The position numbers and the translations under genes are program-made. Positions 33,605 to 42,441 of a stretch of DNA of 64,000 bases are shown here, in pieces. Under the pieces are notes generated by a model. The model was given only the letters and a program-made list of their open reading frames with translations. It was not told the origin of the DNA and made no database searches. Every line of letters begins with the position of its first letter. Position 1 is the first letter of the stretch. This DNA is from Lacinutrix sp. WUR7. GTDB lineage: Bacteria > Bacteroidota > Bacteroidia > Flavobacteriales > Flavobacteriaceae. The stretch covers positions 3,854,001 through 3,918,000 of the forward strand of contig NZ_CP045067.1 in assembly GCF_016864015.1 (NCBI RefSeq), written 5' to 3'.

Positions 33605-34435
33605 TTAGTAGCTTTTTATTTTTTGATGACGAATAGAGTCTTTTTGAAAATTGGTCCAATTATACTTTCCTTCTAAAACACCTTTGGTTTCCCAATCCCC
33701 ATAGGTTGGATTGGGTAATACGATGAATTTTTTTCCAAAAAAAGCTTTCAAACTATCTACACTTCTATTTCTTTCTATGGTAGATCTATTCTCGAATATG
33801 GCAGAAAAATCGGATAAATTATCACCAATTAGCAATACAATATCATATTCTTTTTGCACCAGAAGCCTTCTAGGTTTCTTTTCGCTAGTGCTGTCTTTTA
33901 ATAAGACGTGAGCTTGATCAGCATAAGGGAAACCAATTCTTTGCAGATTTTCAATAGTCTCTTCTTTCTGATTTGTAGATCGATTAGAAATGTAAAAAAC
34001 GACTACATCTTTACTTTTTGCGTAATTGAAAAAATCAAGAGCTCCAGGAATTGCATTTGCCTTTTTTTCCTTTACCCATTCTGTCCATCTTGATGTAGAA
34101 TACGTTTCATCTAATTCAATCTGCTTACCACTATAAGGACTATTATCCAATACCGTTTCATCAATATCTGTTACAATAGCAATAGGCTTTTTATAGTCTG
34201 ATTTTCTATCTAAAATAGTATGCAACTGCATTTGAGCAAGATTAAATGCTTGATACGATAAAGCACGATATTCTGCTGCTTGCTGCTGCCATAAAACGGC
34301 CTGAATAGTATATTCACGAATAGGAATATCTGTCTTTTCTATTCTTGAAGATTCGTGTTTTTGTTGCACTATTTGTGATTTACATCCTAGAAGAATTAAA
34401 AATGCAACAAAAGGAATTAAGGTACTTTTTTTCAT
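33605..34435 (-). CDS. e(P4)-family lipoprotein acid phosphatase / 5'-nucleotidase
   Basis: This 276-residue protein is a class C acid phosphatase of the HAD superfamily. It has a lipoprotein signal with lipobox LLGC (Cys18), nucleophile motif VTDIDETVLDNSPYSG (DIDET, where the first Asp is the nucleophile), YISNRSTNQKEETIENLQ and LLIGDNLSDFSAIF with the metal-binding Asp residues. In Haemophilus such proteins dephosphorylate NMN and nucleotides at the outer membrane. Single gene; the possible activator site upstream (34535-34546) lacks a good -7 element. Confidence 0.92.
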   Translation of the reverse strand: MKKSTLIPFVAFLILLGCKSQIVQQKHESSRIEKTDIPIREYTIQAVLWQQQAAEYRALSYQAFNLAQMQLHTILDRKSDYKKPIAIVTDIDETVLDNSPYSGKQIELDETYSTSRWTEWVKEKKANAIPGALDFFNYAKSKDVVVFYISNRSTNQKEETIENLQRIGFPYADQAHVLLKDSTSEKKPRRLLVQKEYDIVLLIGDNLSDFSAIFENRSTIERNRSVDSLKAFFGKKFIVLPNPTYGDWETKGVLEGKYNWTNFQKDSIRHQKIKSY

Positions 34436-34534
34436 AATAAGAAATGGAATAACAGGTTTTTAATGCATTAAGAATTAAATCGTTTATTACACAAATAATT
34501 TTAGTAATTTAAAAAAAACCAATGCTATTTACTA

Positions 34535-34546
34535 TGATTTTTATCA
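34535..34546. promoter_or_regulatory. Weak candidate activator palindrome between divergent genes
   Basis: TGATTTTTATCA lies midway between the divergent phosphatase and DinB genes. At the 23-base spacing the sequence matches only 4 of 6 -7 positions on either side (TAAAATTA plus, TAAATTAC minus), so direction and function are unclear. Confidence 0.4.
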
Positions 34547-34606
34547 GTGTTCTATTTATTAAATTATTGTAAAATTAGATAATGATTTAAAAAAGACATT
34601 AGCATT

Positions 34607-35089
34607 ATGGATACTAAAGAAAACATACACCGTTTAGCTTCTTTTTCTTCAAAAATAAGAGAAGTCACACTTAAAAGACTACAAGAAGTTCCTGAAGATT
34701 TTACCCATTGGCGTTTGAACAATACCGCGATGAGTTTTGCGCAAATTGTACAACACCTAATCCATGTTGATGAATTGTTTTTTAGTTTAGCAGAATCTAA
34801 AGAAAATGAGTTTCAATGGACTTTAGGATCTGAAGAACCACATGTTGCAATTGACAAAACAACTTATGAATCCATGCTAGAAAAACTAAGAAATTTTCAA
34901 CAAAAACGTTACACTGTTATTTGCTCGCTGGATACTTTAAAAATAAACGCAGTAATAACTGGAGATAATAATGAAAAAACAACTTTGTGGTGGTTTATAA
35001 TGCGAAAGGTTTTAGAACATGAAATTTATCATAGAGGACAAATTGCAGCATATCTAAAAGTACTCCGCGGAGAACAGCTAGAATTTTAA
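34607..35089 (+). CDS. DinB-family protein
   Basis: This 160-residue four-helix bundle protein has the DinB metal triad pattern: FAQIVQHLIHVDELFF (His about 52) and LEHEIYHRGQIAAYLKVLRG (HxxxH, about 142-146). Most DinB/YfiT-like proteins are metal-dependent thiol transferases, often bacillithiol-linked, which would suit the BshB1 gene in this window. Divergent from the acid phosphatase gene. Substrate unknown. Confidence 0.87.
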   Translation: MDTKENIHRLASFSSKIREVTLKRLQEVPEDFTHWRLNNTAMSFAQIVQHLIHVDELFFSLAESKENEFQWTLGSEEPHVAIDKTTYESMLEKLRNFQQKRYTVICSLDTLKINAVITGDNNEKTTLWWFIMRKVLEHEIYHRGQIAAYLKVLRGEQLEF

Positions 35090-35158
35090 TTAATTCGACT
35101 ATTTTCTTTCAGTAACGCTATCCAAACCCTATCTTTTAAGAAGGGATGACCTTATATA

Positions 35159-35524
35159 TTAGATCTTTAGAATATCTGTAGGTGTCTCCACCAAAATAGT
35201 TTTATTGCCACGTAAAGCTATTGGCTGCTTCATAATTTCCGGATTGTGTTGTATCATTTTTATCCAATCATCTGTAGATAGATTATGAGGTTCAAAAACA
35301 GAGGTATACGCCGGACTATTTTGGTTTATAAGATCTGCGACTTCTAGGTGTAATCTTTCTGCAAGTTCTACAAGTTGCGTTCCTGTAATTTTTGTTTTTA
35401 ATACATCTATTTCTTGCACCTTAAAACCATCTGCTTTAGCATAGGCTAAGGTTTGTTTTGCTATATCCGATTTTGAATTATAGTATACTGTTATTTGTCT
35501 TTTTGATGTTGCAATTTCTCCCAT
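35159..35524 (-). CDS. ArsC/Spx-like protein lacking the catalytic cysteine
   Basis: In this 121-residue protein the ArsC/Spx fold is recognisable: an N-terminal ITVYYNSKSDIAKQTLAYAK and a C-terminal NPEIMKQPIALRGNKTILVE. The catalytic Cys normally in YYNPxC is absent (YYNSKSD), and the whole protein has no Cys at all, so it cannot act as an arsenate reductase or thiol switch. It is the last gene of the MacAB-type operon. A protein-interaction role like that of Spx is possible. Confidence 0.83.
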   Translation of the reverse strand: MGEIATSKRQITVYYNSKSDIAKQTLAYAKADGFKVQEIDVLKTKITGTQLVELAERLHLEVADLINQNSPAYTSVFEPHNLSTDDWIKMIQHNPEIMKQPIALRGNKTILVETPTDILKI

Positions 35525-35542
35525 AATTTAAAGATTAAAAGT

Positions 35543-35761
35543 CTATTGATTTTTTATTTTTTCTTCCTCGATATAATGCCCTAAAAGTTGCTTTAAACTT
35601 TCTAGATATTCGACCATTACTTTTTTATCCATGTGCGGACTTTTACTAACAGGTAACGTTAATGGATTTTCATCAAGAGACCGATAGAGTTCCGGGTAAT
35701 TAGTTTCTATTTTATTGGTTAACTGTGTAATTTCTGTAAGAATGTTGTGTAAATCTTTCAT
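35543..35761 (-). CDS. Small hypothetical protein in the exporter operon
   Basis: A 72-residue soluble protein without recognisable domains, acidic at the start and end with a Lys/Pro-rich middle (SLDENPLTLPVSKSPHMDKK). It is placed between the MacB-type permease (39-base gap) and the Cys-less ArsC-like gene (18-base gap), so it is cotranscribed. Confidence 0.65.
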   Translation of the reverse strand: MKDLHNILTEITQLTNKIETNYPELYRSLDENPLTLPVSKSPHMDKKVMVEYLESLKQLLGHYIEEEKIKNQ

Positions 35762-35800
35762 TATTTATAGTTTTAATTATTGTGTATAATAATTTGTTTT

Positions 35801-37015
35801 TCATTCATAACGTAAGGCATCAATTGGGTTCAATTTTGCTGCTTTTCGAGCGGGAAAGTATCCAAAAGTAACACCAACAAGTGCTGCAAATCCAAAACCT
35901 ATCAATATAGAATACATTGCTGTTGGAATATAAAAACTGGTAGCTTTATAAATTATTTGATTCCCAATAATCCCAAATAAAACACCCAAAAGACCACCAA
36001 CGAGACTCAATACAATGGCTTCTATTAAAAATTGAGTAAGAATATCACTTTCCCTTGCACCAATAGCAAGCCTTGTTCCTATTTCACGAGTTCGTTCTGT
36101 GACGGAAACCAACATAATATTCATGATACCAATACCACCAACAAGCAATGAAATACTAGCTACAGCTCCTAATAATATAGTTAAAATCCCCGTAATATTT
36201 CCTGTTATTTCTTGAAGTTCGATTTGCGTCATAATCTCGAAATCGTCTTCATCTTCATCTTTTATTTTATGAGACTCTCGTAACAATTCTGTAGCCTCCA
36301 TTTCGGCGTCCGCAATATGGTCTTCGCTCAACGCACTTGCCATAATCATGGTATAACCTCTTTGGTGACCATACAATCTATTTTGTACCGTTGTATAAGG
36401 AGCTATTATAATATCATCCATATCTTGCATTCCTCCTGAGCCTTCTTCTGTTAACAAACCTATCACAGTAAAAGGCACTTTATCAATTCGTATTTGATGA
36501 CCAATAGGGTCTTCACCAGGAAAAAGTTCTTCTCGTATGGTTTGACCAATAACACAATACTTTTTAGCAGTTCTTACATCGTCTTCCGTAAAAAAGCTAC
36601 CAGACTGTATATCTCTACTGGTAATAAAAAAATAATCATAGGACACACCATAAACCATTGTGGATTTATAACCACTTGGACCAATAGCTTGTGCTCCAAT
36701 AGCTACTAAAGGTGATAATTTAGGCATCCATACAGAATTTTTCTGGAGCATATCAAAATCTTTCTCATCTATAGGTCGTCCCATTCTCACGTTTATACCA
36801 GCCTTATGTTCCGACTTGGTTTGAATCATCAATAGATTAGTTCCTAAACCTGAGATCTGATTTTCCACCTGCAATGTTGCTCCTTCTCCTGCAGAAATAG
36901 TCATAATAACTGCAGCAACTCCTATAATAATTCCAAGCATGGTCAATAAGCTCCGTGTTCGGTTCTTATTTATGGATTTAAAAGCGACTTTGAATATTTT
37001 AAAAAACCTTCTCAT
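35801..37015 (-). CDS. MacB-type ABC transporter permease
   Basis: This 404-residue protein has an N-terminal TM segment (RSLLTMLGIIIGVAAVIMTI), a periplasmic MacB_PCD domain of about 200 residues, and three C-terminal TM segments with the FtsX-type motif (SISLLVGGIGIMNIMLVSVT; ERTREIGTRLAIGA; FGYFPARKAAKLNPIDALRYE). With the separate ATPase and adaptor encoded upstream it should form a tripartite exporter for a peptide, lipid or siderophore-like substrate, which cannot be read from sequence. Confidence 0.93.
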   Translation of the reverse strand: MRRFFKIFKVAFKSINKNRTRSLLTMLGIIIGVAAVIMTISAGEGATLQVENQISGLGTNLLMIQTKSEHKAGINVRMGRPIDEKDFDMLQKNSVWMPKLSPLVAIGAQAIGPSGYKSTMVYGVSYDYFFITSRDIQSGSFFTEDDVRTAKKYCVIGQTIREELFPGEDPIGHQIRIDKVPFTVIGLLTEEGSGGMQDMDDIIIAPYTTVQNRLYGHQRGYTMIMASALSEDHIADAEMEATELLRESHKIKDEDEDDFEIMTQIELQEITGNITGILTILLGAVASISLLVGGIGIMNIMLVSVTERTREIGTRLAIGARESDILTQFLIEAIVLSLVGGLLGVLFGIIGNQIIYKATSFYIPTAMYSILIGFGFAALVGVTFGYFPARKAAKLNPIDALRYE

Positions 37016-37025
37016 AATTATGTTT

Positions 37026-37775
37026 TTAAGGAGTTACAGGTTTTTCTAATTCTTTAATAGCAAATGCTTTGGTACTTCTGTTTTCAATAATTTTATCCGA
37101 TATAATTCGTCCATCTCTTAAATAAAGCATTCGTTTAGCAAATTGAGCAATATCTGGTTCGTGCGTAATCATTACAATCGTCTTTCCTTGATTATTCAAT
37201 TGAACAAAAAGGTCTGCAATATCTATACTCGCTTTGCTATCTAGATTCCCTGTAGGTTCATCTGCCAAAATAAGCGCTGGATTATTAACCAAGGCTCTAG
37301 CAATTGCAACGCGTTGTTGTTGCCCCCCAGAAAGCTCATTGGTTTTATGATAAATACGATCTGCCAAACCAACTTGTTCTAGTGCTTTTTTTGCAAGTTC
37401 TTTTGAGTTTGAAAATTGCCCTGTTCTATCATAAATAAGAGGTAATTCTACATTTTCTAAAGCGGTGGTTCTAGACAATAGATTATAACTTTGAAAAATG
37501 AAACCTATTTTTTGATTTCTAACATCTGCTAATTGATTTTTGTCTAATGAATTTACGCGTACACCATCTAAATCATATTCACCAGATGTTGCTCTATCTA
37601 AACAACCAATGATGTGCAATAATGTAGACTTACCAGATCCTGATGCTCCCATAATAGCTACAAATTCTCCTTCTTCAATAACCATATCGATATCTGTAAG
37701 TGCGTGCACTTCAATCTCACCGTTTTTGAATACACGACTTAGCTTTTTTGTCTCTATGACTTTTTTTACGGGCAT
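37026..37775 (-). CDS. MacB-type ABC transporter ATPase
   Basis: A 249-residue ATPase with Walker [17 protein letters not shown]-loop [18 protein letters not shown], signature [15 protein letters not shown], Walker [14 protein letters not shown] and switch [12 protein letters not shown]. It is a LolD/MacB-class subunit. It lies between the adaptor (5-base gap) and permease (10-base gap) genes. Confidence 0.95.
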   Translation of the reverse strand: MPVKKVIETKKLSRVFKNGEIEVHALTDIDMVIEEGEFVAIMGASGSGKSTLLHIIGCLDRATSGEYDLDGVRVNSLDKNQLADVRNQKIGFIFQSYNLLSRTTALENVELPLIYDRTGQFSNSKELAKKALEQVGLADRIYHKTNELSGGQQQRVAIARALVNNPALILADEPTGNLDSKASIDIADLFVQLNNQGKTIVMITHEPDIAQFAKRMLYLRDGRIISDKIIENRSTKAFAIKELEKPVTP

Positions 37776-37780
37776 ATTGT

Positions 37781-39001
37781 TTATTTTTCTGCTTTAATTC
37801 CGTTGATTGCTTTGATGCTTTCAGATATTTCTGAACCATCTAAAAACTTTATAATTTCAGATTGTAAGCCTGTTTTAATACCTGTCTCTATAAATTTAAA
37901 ATCTAAGTTTCCGCTTTCATTTTTAAAAAAGAAGCCATTTATATTTGTGGGCAAATTTTTCTTAAAATTAGTAGGAGTAAATAACTCTTCATTGTTTATA
38001 TCCTTGTTAAATTTCACTTGAAGCGAATCTGGAAGCATTGTTTTTGCTCTTTCCTCTAATATAGGTTTAATGTCTTGTAGCATTGCTTCGGTAGGTCTAA
38101 AACGCAGAGCCGAATTATTAATAAGCCATACATTTTTTGCCTTTGCAGTAATAAACTCAATATTTGCCGTCATACCAGGAATTAATAATCCACCCTCATT
38201 ATCGATATCAATAACGACTTGGTAATTAACCACATTATTGATTTCTATAGGCTGTAATCTAATCTGACTCACTTTTCCGTAAAATTCTTTTTCAGGATAA
38301 GTTTGTATGGTAAAACGAACTTGCATACTATCTTTTATATAACCAATATCACTTTCATCAACATCTGCTAAAATTTGCATTTTAGATAAATCTTCGGCAA
38401 TAATAAACATGGTTGGTGTAGAGAAACTAGCCGCAACTGTTTGTCCTTCATCTACTGTTTTTTCAATAATAATTCCATTAATAGGTGATGAAATTTTAGC
38501 ATAACTAATATTAACCAGAGCATTCGTTAATGAAGCTTGCGCTGCTTTTTTTGAGCTTTCGGCTTGCTCATAACTAAATTTTAACGTGTTATATTCTTGC
38601 TGAGAGATAACCCCTTTTTCAAACAATACTTTATTTCTATTGTATTTATCTTCCGCCTCATTTAGTTGCGCTTGGCTTACTGCTAAATTTGCTCTAGCAG
38701 ATTCCAAAGACGTATTTAACATTTTCATATCCATTTCGGCAAGTAATTGTCCTGCAGTAACCCTGTCATTATAGTCCACATAGATTTTTGCAATCGTACC
38801 AGATATTTGAGTACCAACATCAACGGTATTAATAGCTTCTAATGTACCAGTACTAGAAACATCGGACTCCACATCTCCTTTTTGTATGGAGGTATACGTA
38901 TAATCTAATTTTTTAGATTCCAATTTTGGTTTTAAATAGAAATAGCCTACTACTGCAACTACAATAATTAGTATTATAATTAACCATTTGTATTTTTTCA
39001 T
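37781..39001 (-). CDS. MacA-type periplasmic adaptor (HlyD family)
   Basis: A 406-residue adaptor with an N-terminal membrane anchor (WLIIILIIVVAVVGYFYLKP), biotinyl-lipoyl-like segments (TVDVGTQISGTIAKIYVDYN; ISSPINGIIIEKTVDEGQTV), an alpha-hairpin coiled coil (SARANLAVSQAQLNEAEDKY) and a beta-barrel domain. It links the inner-membrane ABC exporter to an outer-membrane channel; no TolC-like gene is in the window. First gene of a five-gene unit behind an activator promoter. Confidence 0.93.
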   Translation of the reverse strand: MKKYKWLIIILIIVVAVVGYFYLKPKLESKKLDYTYTSIQKGDVESDVSSTGTLEAINTVDVGTQISGTIAKIYVDYNDRVTAGQLLAEMDMKMLNTSLESARANLAVSQAQLNEAEDKYNRNKVLFEKGVISQQEYNTLKFSYEQAESSKKAAQASLTNALVNISYAKISSPINGIIIEKTVDEGQTVAASFSTPTMFIIAEDLSKMQILADVDESDIGYIKDSMQVRFTIQTYPEKEFYGKVSQIRLQPIEINNVVNYQVVIDIDNEGGLLIPGMTANIEFITAKAKNVWLINNSALRFRPTEAMLQDIKPILEERAKTMLPDSLQVKFNKDINNEELFTPTNFKKNLPTNINGFFFKNESGNLDFKFIETGIKTGLQSEIIKFLDGSEISESIKAINGIKAEK

Positions 39002-39022
39002 ATCCTAATCATTTTATGATTA

Positions 39023-39065
39023 TAAAATTAGCTTGAACTATTCAAAGTTTTAATGATATAAATCA
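39023..39065 (-). promoter_or_regulatory. Activator-type promoter of the MacAB operon
   Basis: On the minus strand the palindrome at 39054-39065 (TGATTTATATCA) is followed after 23 bases by TAATTTTA (39023-39030), 5 of 6 positions. Confidence 0.76.
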
Positions 39066-39138
39066 GTATGAAAAATTGCTGTAATTAAGGACCATATGCC
39101 ATATTTACTGCAATTGGTAAAACTAAATTTTAAACCAA

Positions 39139-39597
39139 CTATTTATGTAAAACATTAAGTTGCTTAATCAATTCTTCTCCTCCAATCATGTGCTCTGTTA
39201 TTGTAAAAATTTCTTTTCTATTTTTCCGGTAGTCTTTTACAAATAGAGAAAGATCATCTTCCAATTGTTCGTGTTCCGTTCTAAATTTATCGGAAACATA
39301 AGTAAAAGGATCGTCTACCAACTCCGCTAAATGATGAAAATGTTTATTAATACGATCTACTAATGAATTACATTGTTTTTCCACTTGAAGCAGGTTTACT
39401 TCCATTTCAAGCACCAAATCTATATTCTCTTTTTTGGATAGATATAAGAAATATTTATCAATAAGATGATGCAGAAAATTTAAATCGCCTTTATAAAATT
39501 GCATATCCGATTTCCAGTGCTCGGTAAGCGCATACAACTGTGTCCAAGTTGCTTCATGAATAAAGTTGTCTTTGGGTCTGATTCTATAATCATTCAT
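39139..39597 (-). CDS. FWKDE-type coiled-coil protein, paralogue 3
   Basis: A 152-residue helical protein with the most divergent copy of the signature: WKSDMQFYKGDLNFLHHLID at residues 28-47, aligning without gaps to WKGELAFWKDELMFF in paralogue 2. The remainder is charged helix with Leu/Val heptads. Single gene with its own activator promoter, divergent from the third oleate hydratase gene. Function unknown. Confidence 0.72.
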   Translation of the reverse strand: MNDYRIRPKDNFIHEATWTQLYALTEHWKSDMQFYKGDLNFLHHLIDKYFLYLSKKENIDLVLEMEVNLLQVEKQCNSLVDRINKHFHHLAELVDDPFTYVSDKFRTEHEQLEDDLSLFVKDYRKNRKEIFTITEHMIGGEELIKQLNVLHK

Positions 39598-39617
39598 AAC
39601 TAGTATTATTTAAAGTA

Positions 39618-39660
39618 TAAAGATAAAGATGAAATTCCCCCAAAGAAATGACTTTGGTCA
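39618..39660 (-). promoter_or_regulatory. Activator-type promoter of FWKDE paralogue 3
   Basis: On the minus strand the palindrome at 39649-39660 (TGACCAAAGTCA) is followed after 23 bases by TATCTTTA (39618-39625), 5 of 6 positions. Confidence 0.78.
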
Positions 39661-39738
39661 GTTTAAAATTATGAAACACCAGATCGGTAAAATTTCGCAA
39701 ATAATATATCTCTTCAATTTTAAAAGGAATAGGACCAC

Positions 39739-39781
39739 TGACCTATATCATTTCTGTAAACCATTGCCAACTCTAATTTTG
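39739..39781 (+). promoter_or_regulatory. Activator-type promoter of oleate hydratase paralogue 3
   Basis: TGACCTATATCA (39739-39750) is followed after 23 bases by TAATTTTG (39774-39781), a perfect -7 element, giving a leader of about 33 bases. Confidence 0.87.
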
Positions 39782-39818
39782 TAGAACACACAATATTTAA
39801 TATAAAAAAATTAAAAAT

Positions 39819-41393
39819 ATGAGAACTAAAAATTTTAAAGCATATTGTTTAGGTGGTGGACTTGGCTCCCTATCTGCAGCTGTATTTATGATTCGTGATG
39901 GCGGAATTTCAGGAAATCAAATTACTGTTTTCGAAAAACTACCAACACTAGGAGGCTGCTTAGATGGTGCACGTCTTGAAGATGGCAGTTATTCCCTTCG
40001 TGGTGGCAGAATGCTTACCACAGATGCTTATGAATGTTTTTGGGGGTTGTTTAAAGACATCCCATCCATTAACAATAAAGGTATGTCTGTAAAAGACGAA
40101 ACAATTGCCTTTAATAAAAAACACATCGCACACTCTCAAGGTCGTTTAGTAGATAAAAACTGTCATATTGTAGACACTTCTACTATGGGTTTTGATATGC
40201 ATGATAGATTAGAATTTGTTAAACTTCTTGAAGCTTCAGAAGAAAAATTAGGCACCTCAAAAATTACCGATTGGTTATCTCCTGGTTTTTTTAAAACAAA
40301 CTTTTGGTATATGTGGCAAACAACATTTGCTTTTGAACCTTGGCATAGTGCCGTAGAGTTTAAGCGTTATTTACACCGTTTCATGAATGAATTTCCAAGA
40401 ATCAACACACTTGGTGGTGTTAAAAGAACTATTTATAACCAGTACGACTCTTTAGTACTTCCTCTTATAGCTTGGCTTCAAGATAAAGGAGTTCATTTTG
40501 AATTAGCTACTACTGTAGACGATATAAACGTGGAAGATATCGATGGAAAAGTTACTGTTACTTCACTTACAGTAATTAATAAAAAAGGCACTAAACAAGT
40601 TGCAGTTAACCCTGACGATATTGTTATTTTCCAAAATGGCTCTATGGTGGATGCTTCAAGTATTGGTTCTATGGACCATCCTCCTATTAAAAAAACAAAA
40701 GCAGATAGTAAAGGTTGGACGCTTTGGGAAAAACTTGCAAAAGGAAGACCTGACTTTGGAAATCCTGCATCATTTAACAGCAGTATTCCCGAGTCTTTTT
40801 GGGAATCGTTTACAGTAACTTTTAAATCCTCTGATTTTTTTGATAAAATAGAAAAAATGACCGGTAATAAAGCTGGAACTGGAGGACTGGTAACCTTCAA
40901 AGATTCTAATTGGTTAATGTCTGTTGTACTTTATAATCAACCTCATTTTATTGATCAACCGGATGATGTCTATATTCTTTGGGGTTATGCCTTACATGGA
41001 AACCGTGTTGGTGATTTTATACCAAAAACAATGATTGAAAGTAATGGGCAAGACATACTTAAAGAGTTAGCGGGACATTTTAATTTTGATGACAGTGTCT
41101 TTGAAGACGCAGTTTGCGTACCATGCAGAATGCCATATATCACTTCTATGTTTATGCCACGTGCTTACAACGACAGACCAAAACCGGTTCCTGAAAGCTC
41201 CAAAAATCTAGCATTTGTAAGCCAGTTTGTAGAACTTAAAGATGATGTTGTATTTACTGTGGAATATTCTGTTAGAGCTGCGCAAACTGCAGTCTATCAA
41301 TTATTAAATATTGATTTGGAAATACCTAAAATTACAAAACATGATAAATCCCCTAAAGTACTCATAGATTCTTTTTTCAAATCCATTAAATAA
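39819..41393 (+). CDS. Oleate hydratase family protein, paralogue 3
   Basis: A 524-residue FAD-dependent fatty acid hydratase with KAYCLGGGLGSLSAAVFMIRD, GGCLDGARL, RGGRMLTTDAYECFWGL, FEPWHSAVEFKRYLHRF and a C-terminal FVSQFVELKDDVVFTVEYSV. By eye it is close to paralogue 2. The promoter is one of the best of the regulon, so at least this hydratase looks directly activator-controlled. A terminator follows 35 bases after the stop. Confidence 0.93.
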   Translation: MRTKNFKAYCLGGGLGSLSAAVFMIRDGGISGNQITVFEKLPTLGGCLDGARLEDGSYSLRGGRMLTTDAYECFWGLFKDIPSINNKGMSVKDETIAFNKKHIAHSQGRLVDKNCHIVDTSTMGFDMHDRLEFVKLLEASEEKLGTSKITDWLSPGFFKTNFWYMWQTTFAFEPWHSAVEFKRYLHRFMNEFPRINTLGGVKRTIYNQYDSLVLPLIAWLQDKGVHFELATTVDDINVEDIDGKVTVTSLTVINKKGTKQVAVNPDDIVIFQNGSMVDASSIGSMDHPPIKKTKADSKGWTLWEKLAKGRPDFGNPASFNSSIPESFWESFTVTFKSSDFFDKIEKMTGNKAGTGGLVTFKDSNWLMSVVLYNQPHFIDQPDDVYILWGYALHGNRVGDFIPKTMIESNGQDILKELAGHFNFDDSVFEDAVCVPCRMPYITSMFMPRAYNDRPKPVPESSKNLAFVSQFVELKDDVVFTVEYSVRAAQTAVYQLLNIDLEIPKITKHDKSPKVLIDSFFKSIK

Positions 41394-41427
41394 TGGAAAA
41401 AAAAACTTCATTAGGATCTTGTGAATC

Positions 41428-41458
41428 AAAAAACCGAGGCTATTTGCTTCGGTTTTTT
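41428..41458 (+). terminator. Terminator of oleate hydratase paralogue 3
   Basis: A 10-bp perfect stem (AAAAAACCGA at 41428-41437 with TCGGTTTTTT at 41449-41458) ends in a T run, just upstream of the next activator site. Confidence 0.88.
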
Positions 41459-41475
41459 GTTTAAAAACACCATAC

Positions 41476-41518
41476 TGACGAAAATCATTTACTCACAAGT
41501 TAATAGTTTGTAATTTAG
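41476..41518 (+). promoter_or_regulatory. Activator-type promoter of the UspA gene
   Basis: TGACGAAAATCA (41476-41487) is followed after 23 bases by TAATTTAG (41511-41518), 5 of 6 positions. Confidence 0.76.
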
Positions 41519-41544
41519 GTGTCTATAAAAAAACCGATGCAAAA

Positions 41545-42414
41545 ATGAAAACGATATTATATGCTACTGATTATTCAGAAAATTCTGTTCCTGCTTTAAA
41601 ATATGCGTATTCGCTAAGTAAAGCCCTTCGAGCGACATTAAAAGTGATTCATGTTTTTGATTATCCAACCTTGTTAGATCATTTTAGTTTAAAAGCCGAA
41701 GATCCATTTCCAGACTTGGAAGGTGATGCTATTAAAAAACATATTTCAAAACTTTATGCGTTTTGTGAAGAACATTTAGGTTCCGATTTAGATAAAATGC
41801 ACATAAAAGTGGAAGCTATTGAAGATAAATCTGTAGTCCACGGCATTACAAAAAAAGCGACTGAGTTGGATGCTTTTTTTATTATTACAGGAATGAAAGG
41901 TGTTAGTGCTATAAAGGAAATCATTATGGGTAGCACTGCTAAAAACCTCCTTAAAAATTCACCTTGTCCAGTACTCACTATTCCAGAAGATGCGAGCCAT
42001 ACCAAAATTAATACTATTGTATATGCCACAGATTTTGAAGAAGAAGACTTAGGCGCCATAAATAAACTAGCAGAAATTGTAGAACCTCTTCAACCTAAAA
42101 TCAAACTTGTTCATGTTTTCCCATTAAAAGAAAAATTAAACATAGCCGAAAAGAAAGAGGTAGAAGATAAAATTCATGAAAAAATTAAATATACCAACGT
42201 AACACTTGATATTTTATATGCAGACGATATATTTAATACCCTTAAAACATACTTTGGCAATTCCAATGCCGATCTAGTTGGCATGCTAGAACGAGAAAAC
42301 CAAATGCTATCCTCACACGTATTCCATAGAGATTTAGTTAAAAAAATGGAATCTTATGGAAAGATTCCTGTGATAAGTTTTAACGCCAAAAATTATGGCA
42401 TATTCCATTTATAA
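41545..42414 (+). CDS. Tandem universal stress protein
   Basis: This 289-residue protein has two USP domains (1-150 and 152-289). The first keeps an ATP-binding site: ILYATDYSENSVPALKYA and the GMKGVSAIKEIIMGSTAKNL motif (GxxG, nine residues, GST). The second starts NTIVYATDFEEEDLGAINK but lacks the glycine motif, so it is probably structural. Tandem USPs are classic members of FNR- or DosR-type low-oxygen regulons. It is followed by a small membrane-protein gene after 27 bases. Confidence 0.92.
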   Translation: MKTILYATDYSENSVPALKYAYSLSKALRATLKVIHVFDYPTLLDHFSLKAEDPFPDLEGDAIKKHISKLYAFCEEHLGSDLDKMHIKVEAIEDKSVVHGITKKATELDAFFIITGMKGVSAIKEIIMGSTAKNLLKNSPCPVLTIPEDASHTKINTIVYATDFEEEDLGAINKLAEIVEPLQPKIKLVHVFPLKEKLNIAEKKEVEDKIHEKIKYTNVTLDILYADDIFNTLKTYFGNSNADLVGMLERENQMLSSHVFHRDLVKKMESYGKIPVISFNAKNYGIFHL

Positions 42415-42441
42415 AAATTAACCACTAAAACATATAATAAG

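Noticed and set aside
34535-34546. Confident regulon membership of the phosphatase or DinB gene
   Set aside because: The palindrome is good, but neither side has a -7 element better than 4 of 6; listed only as a weak site.
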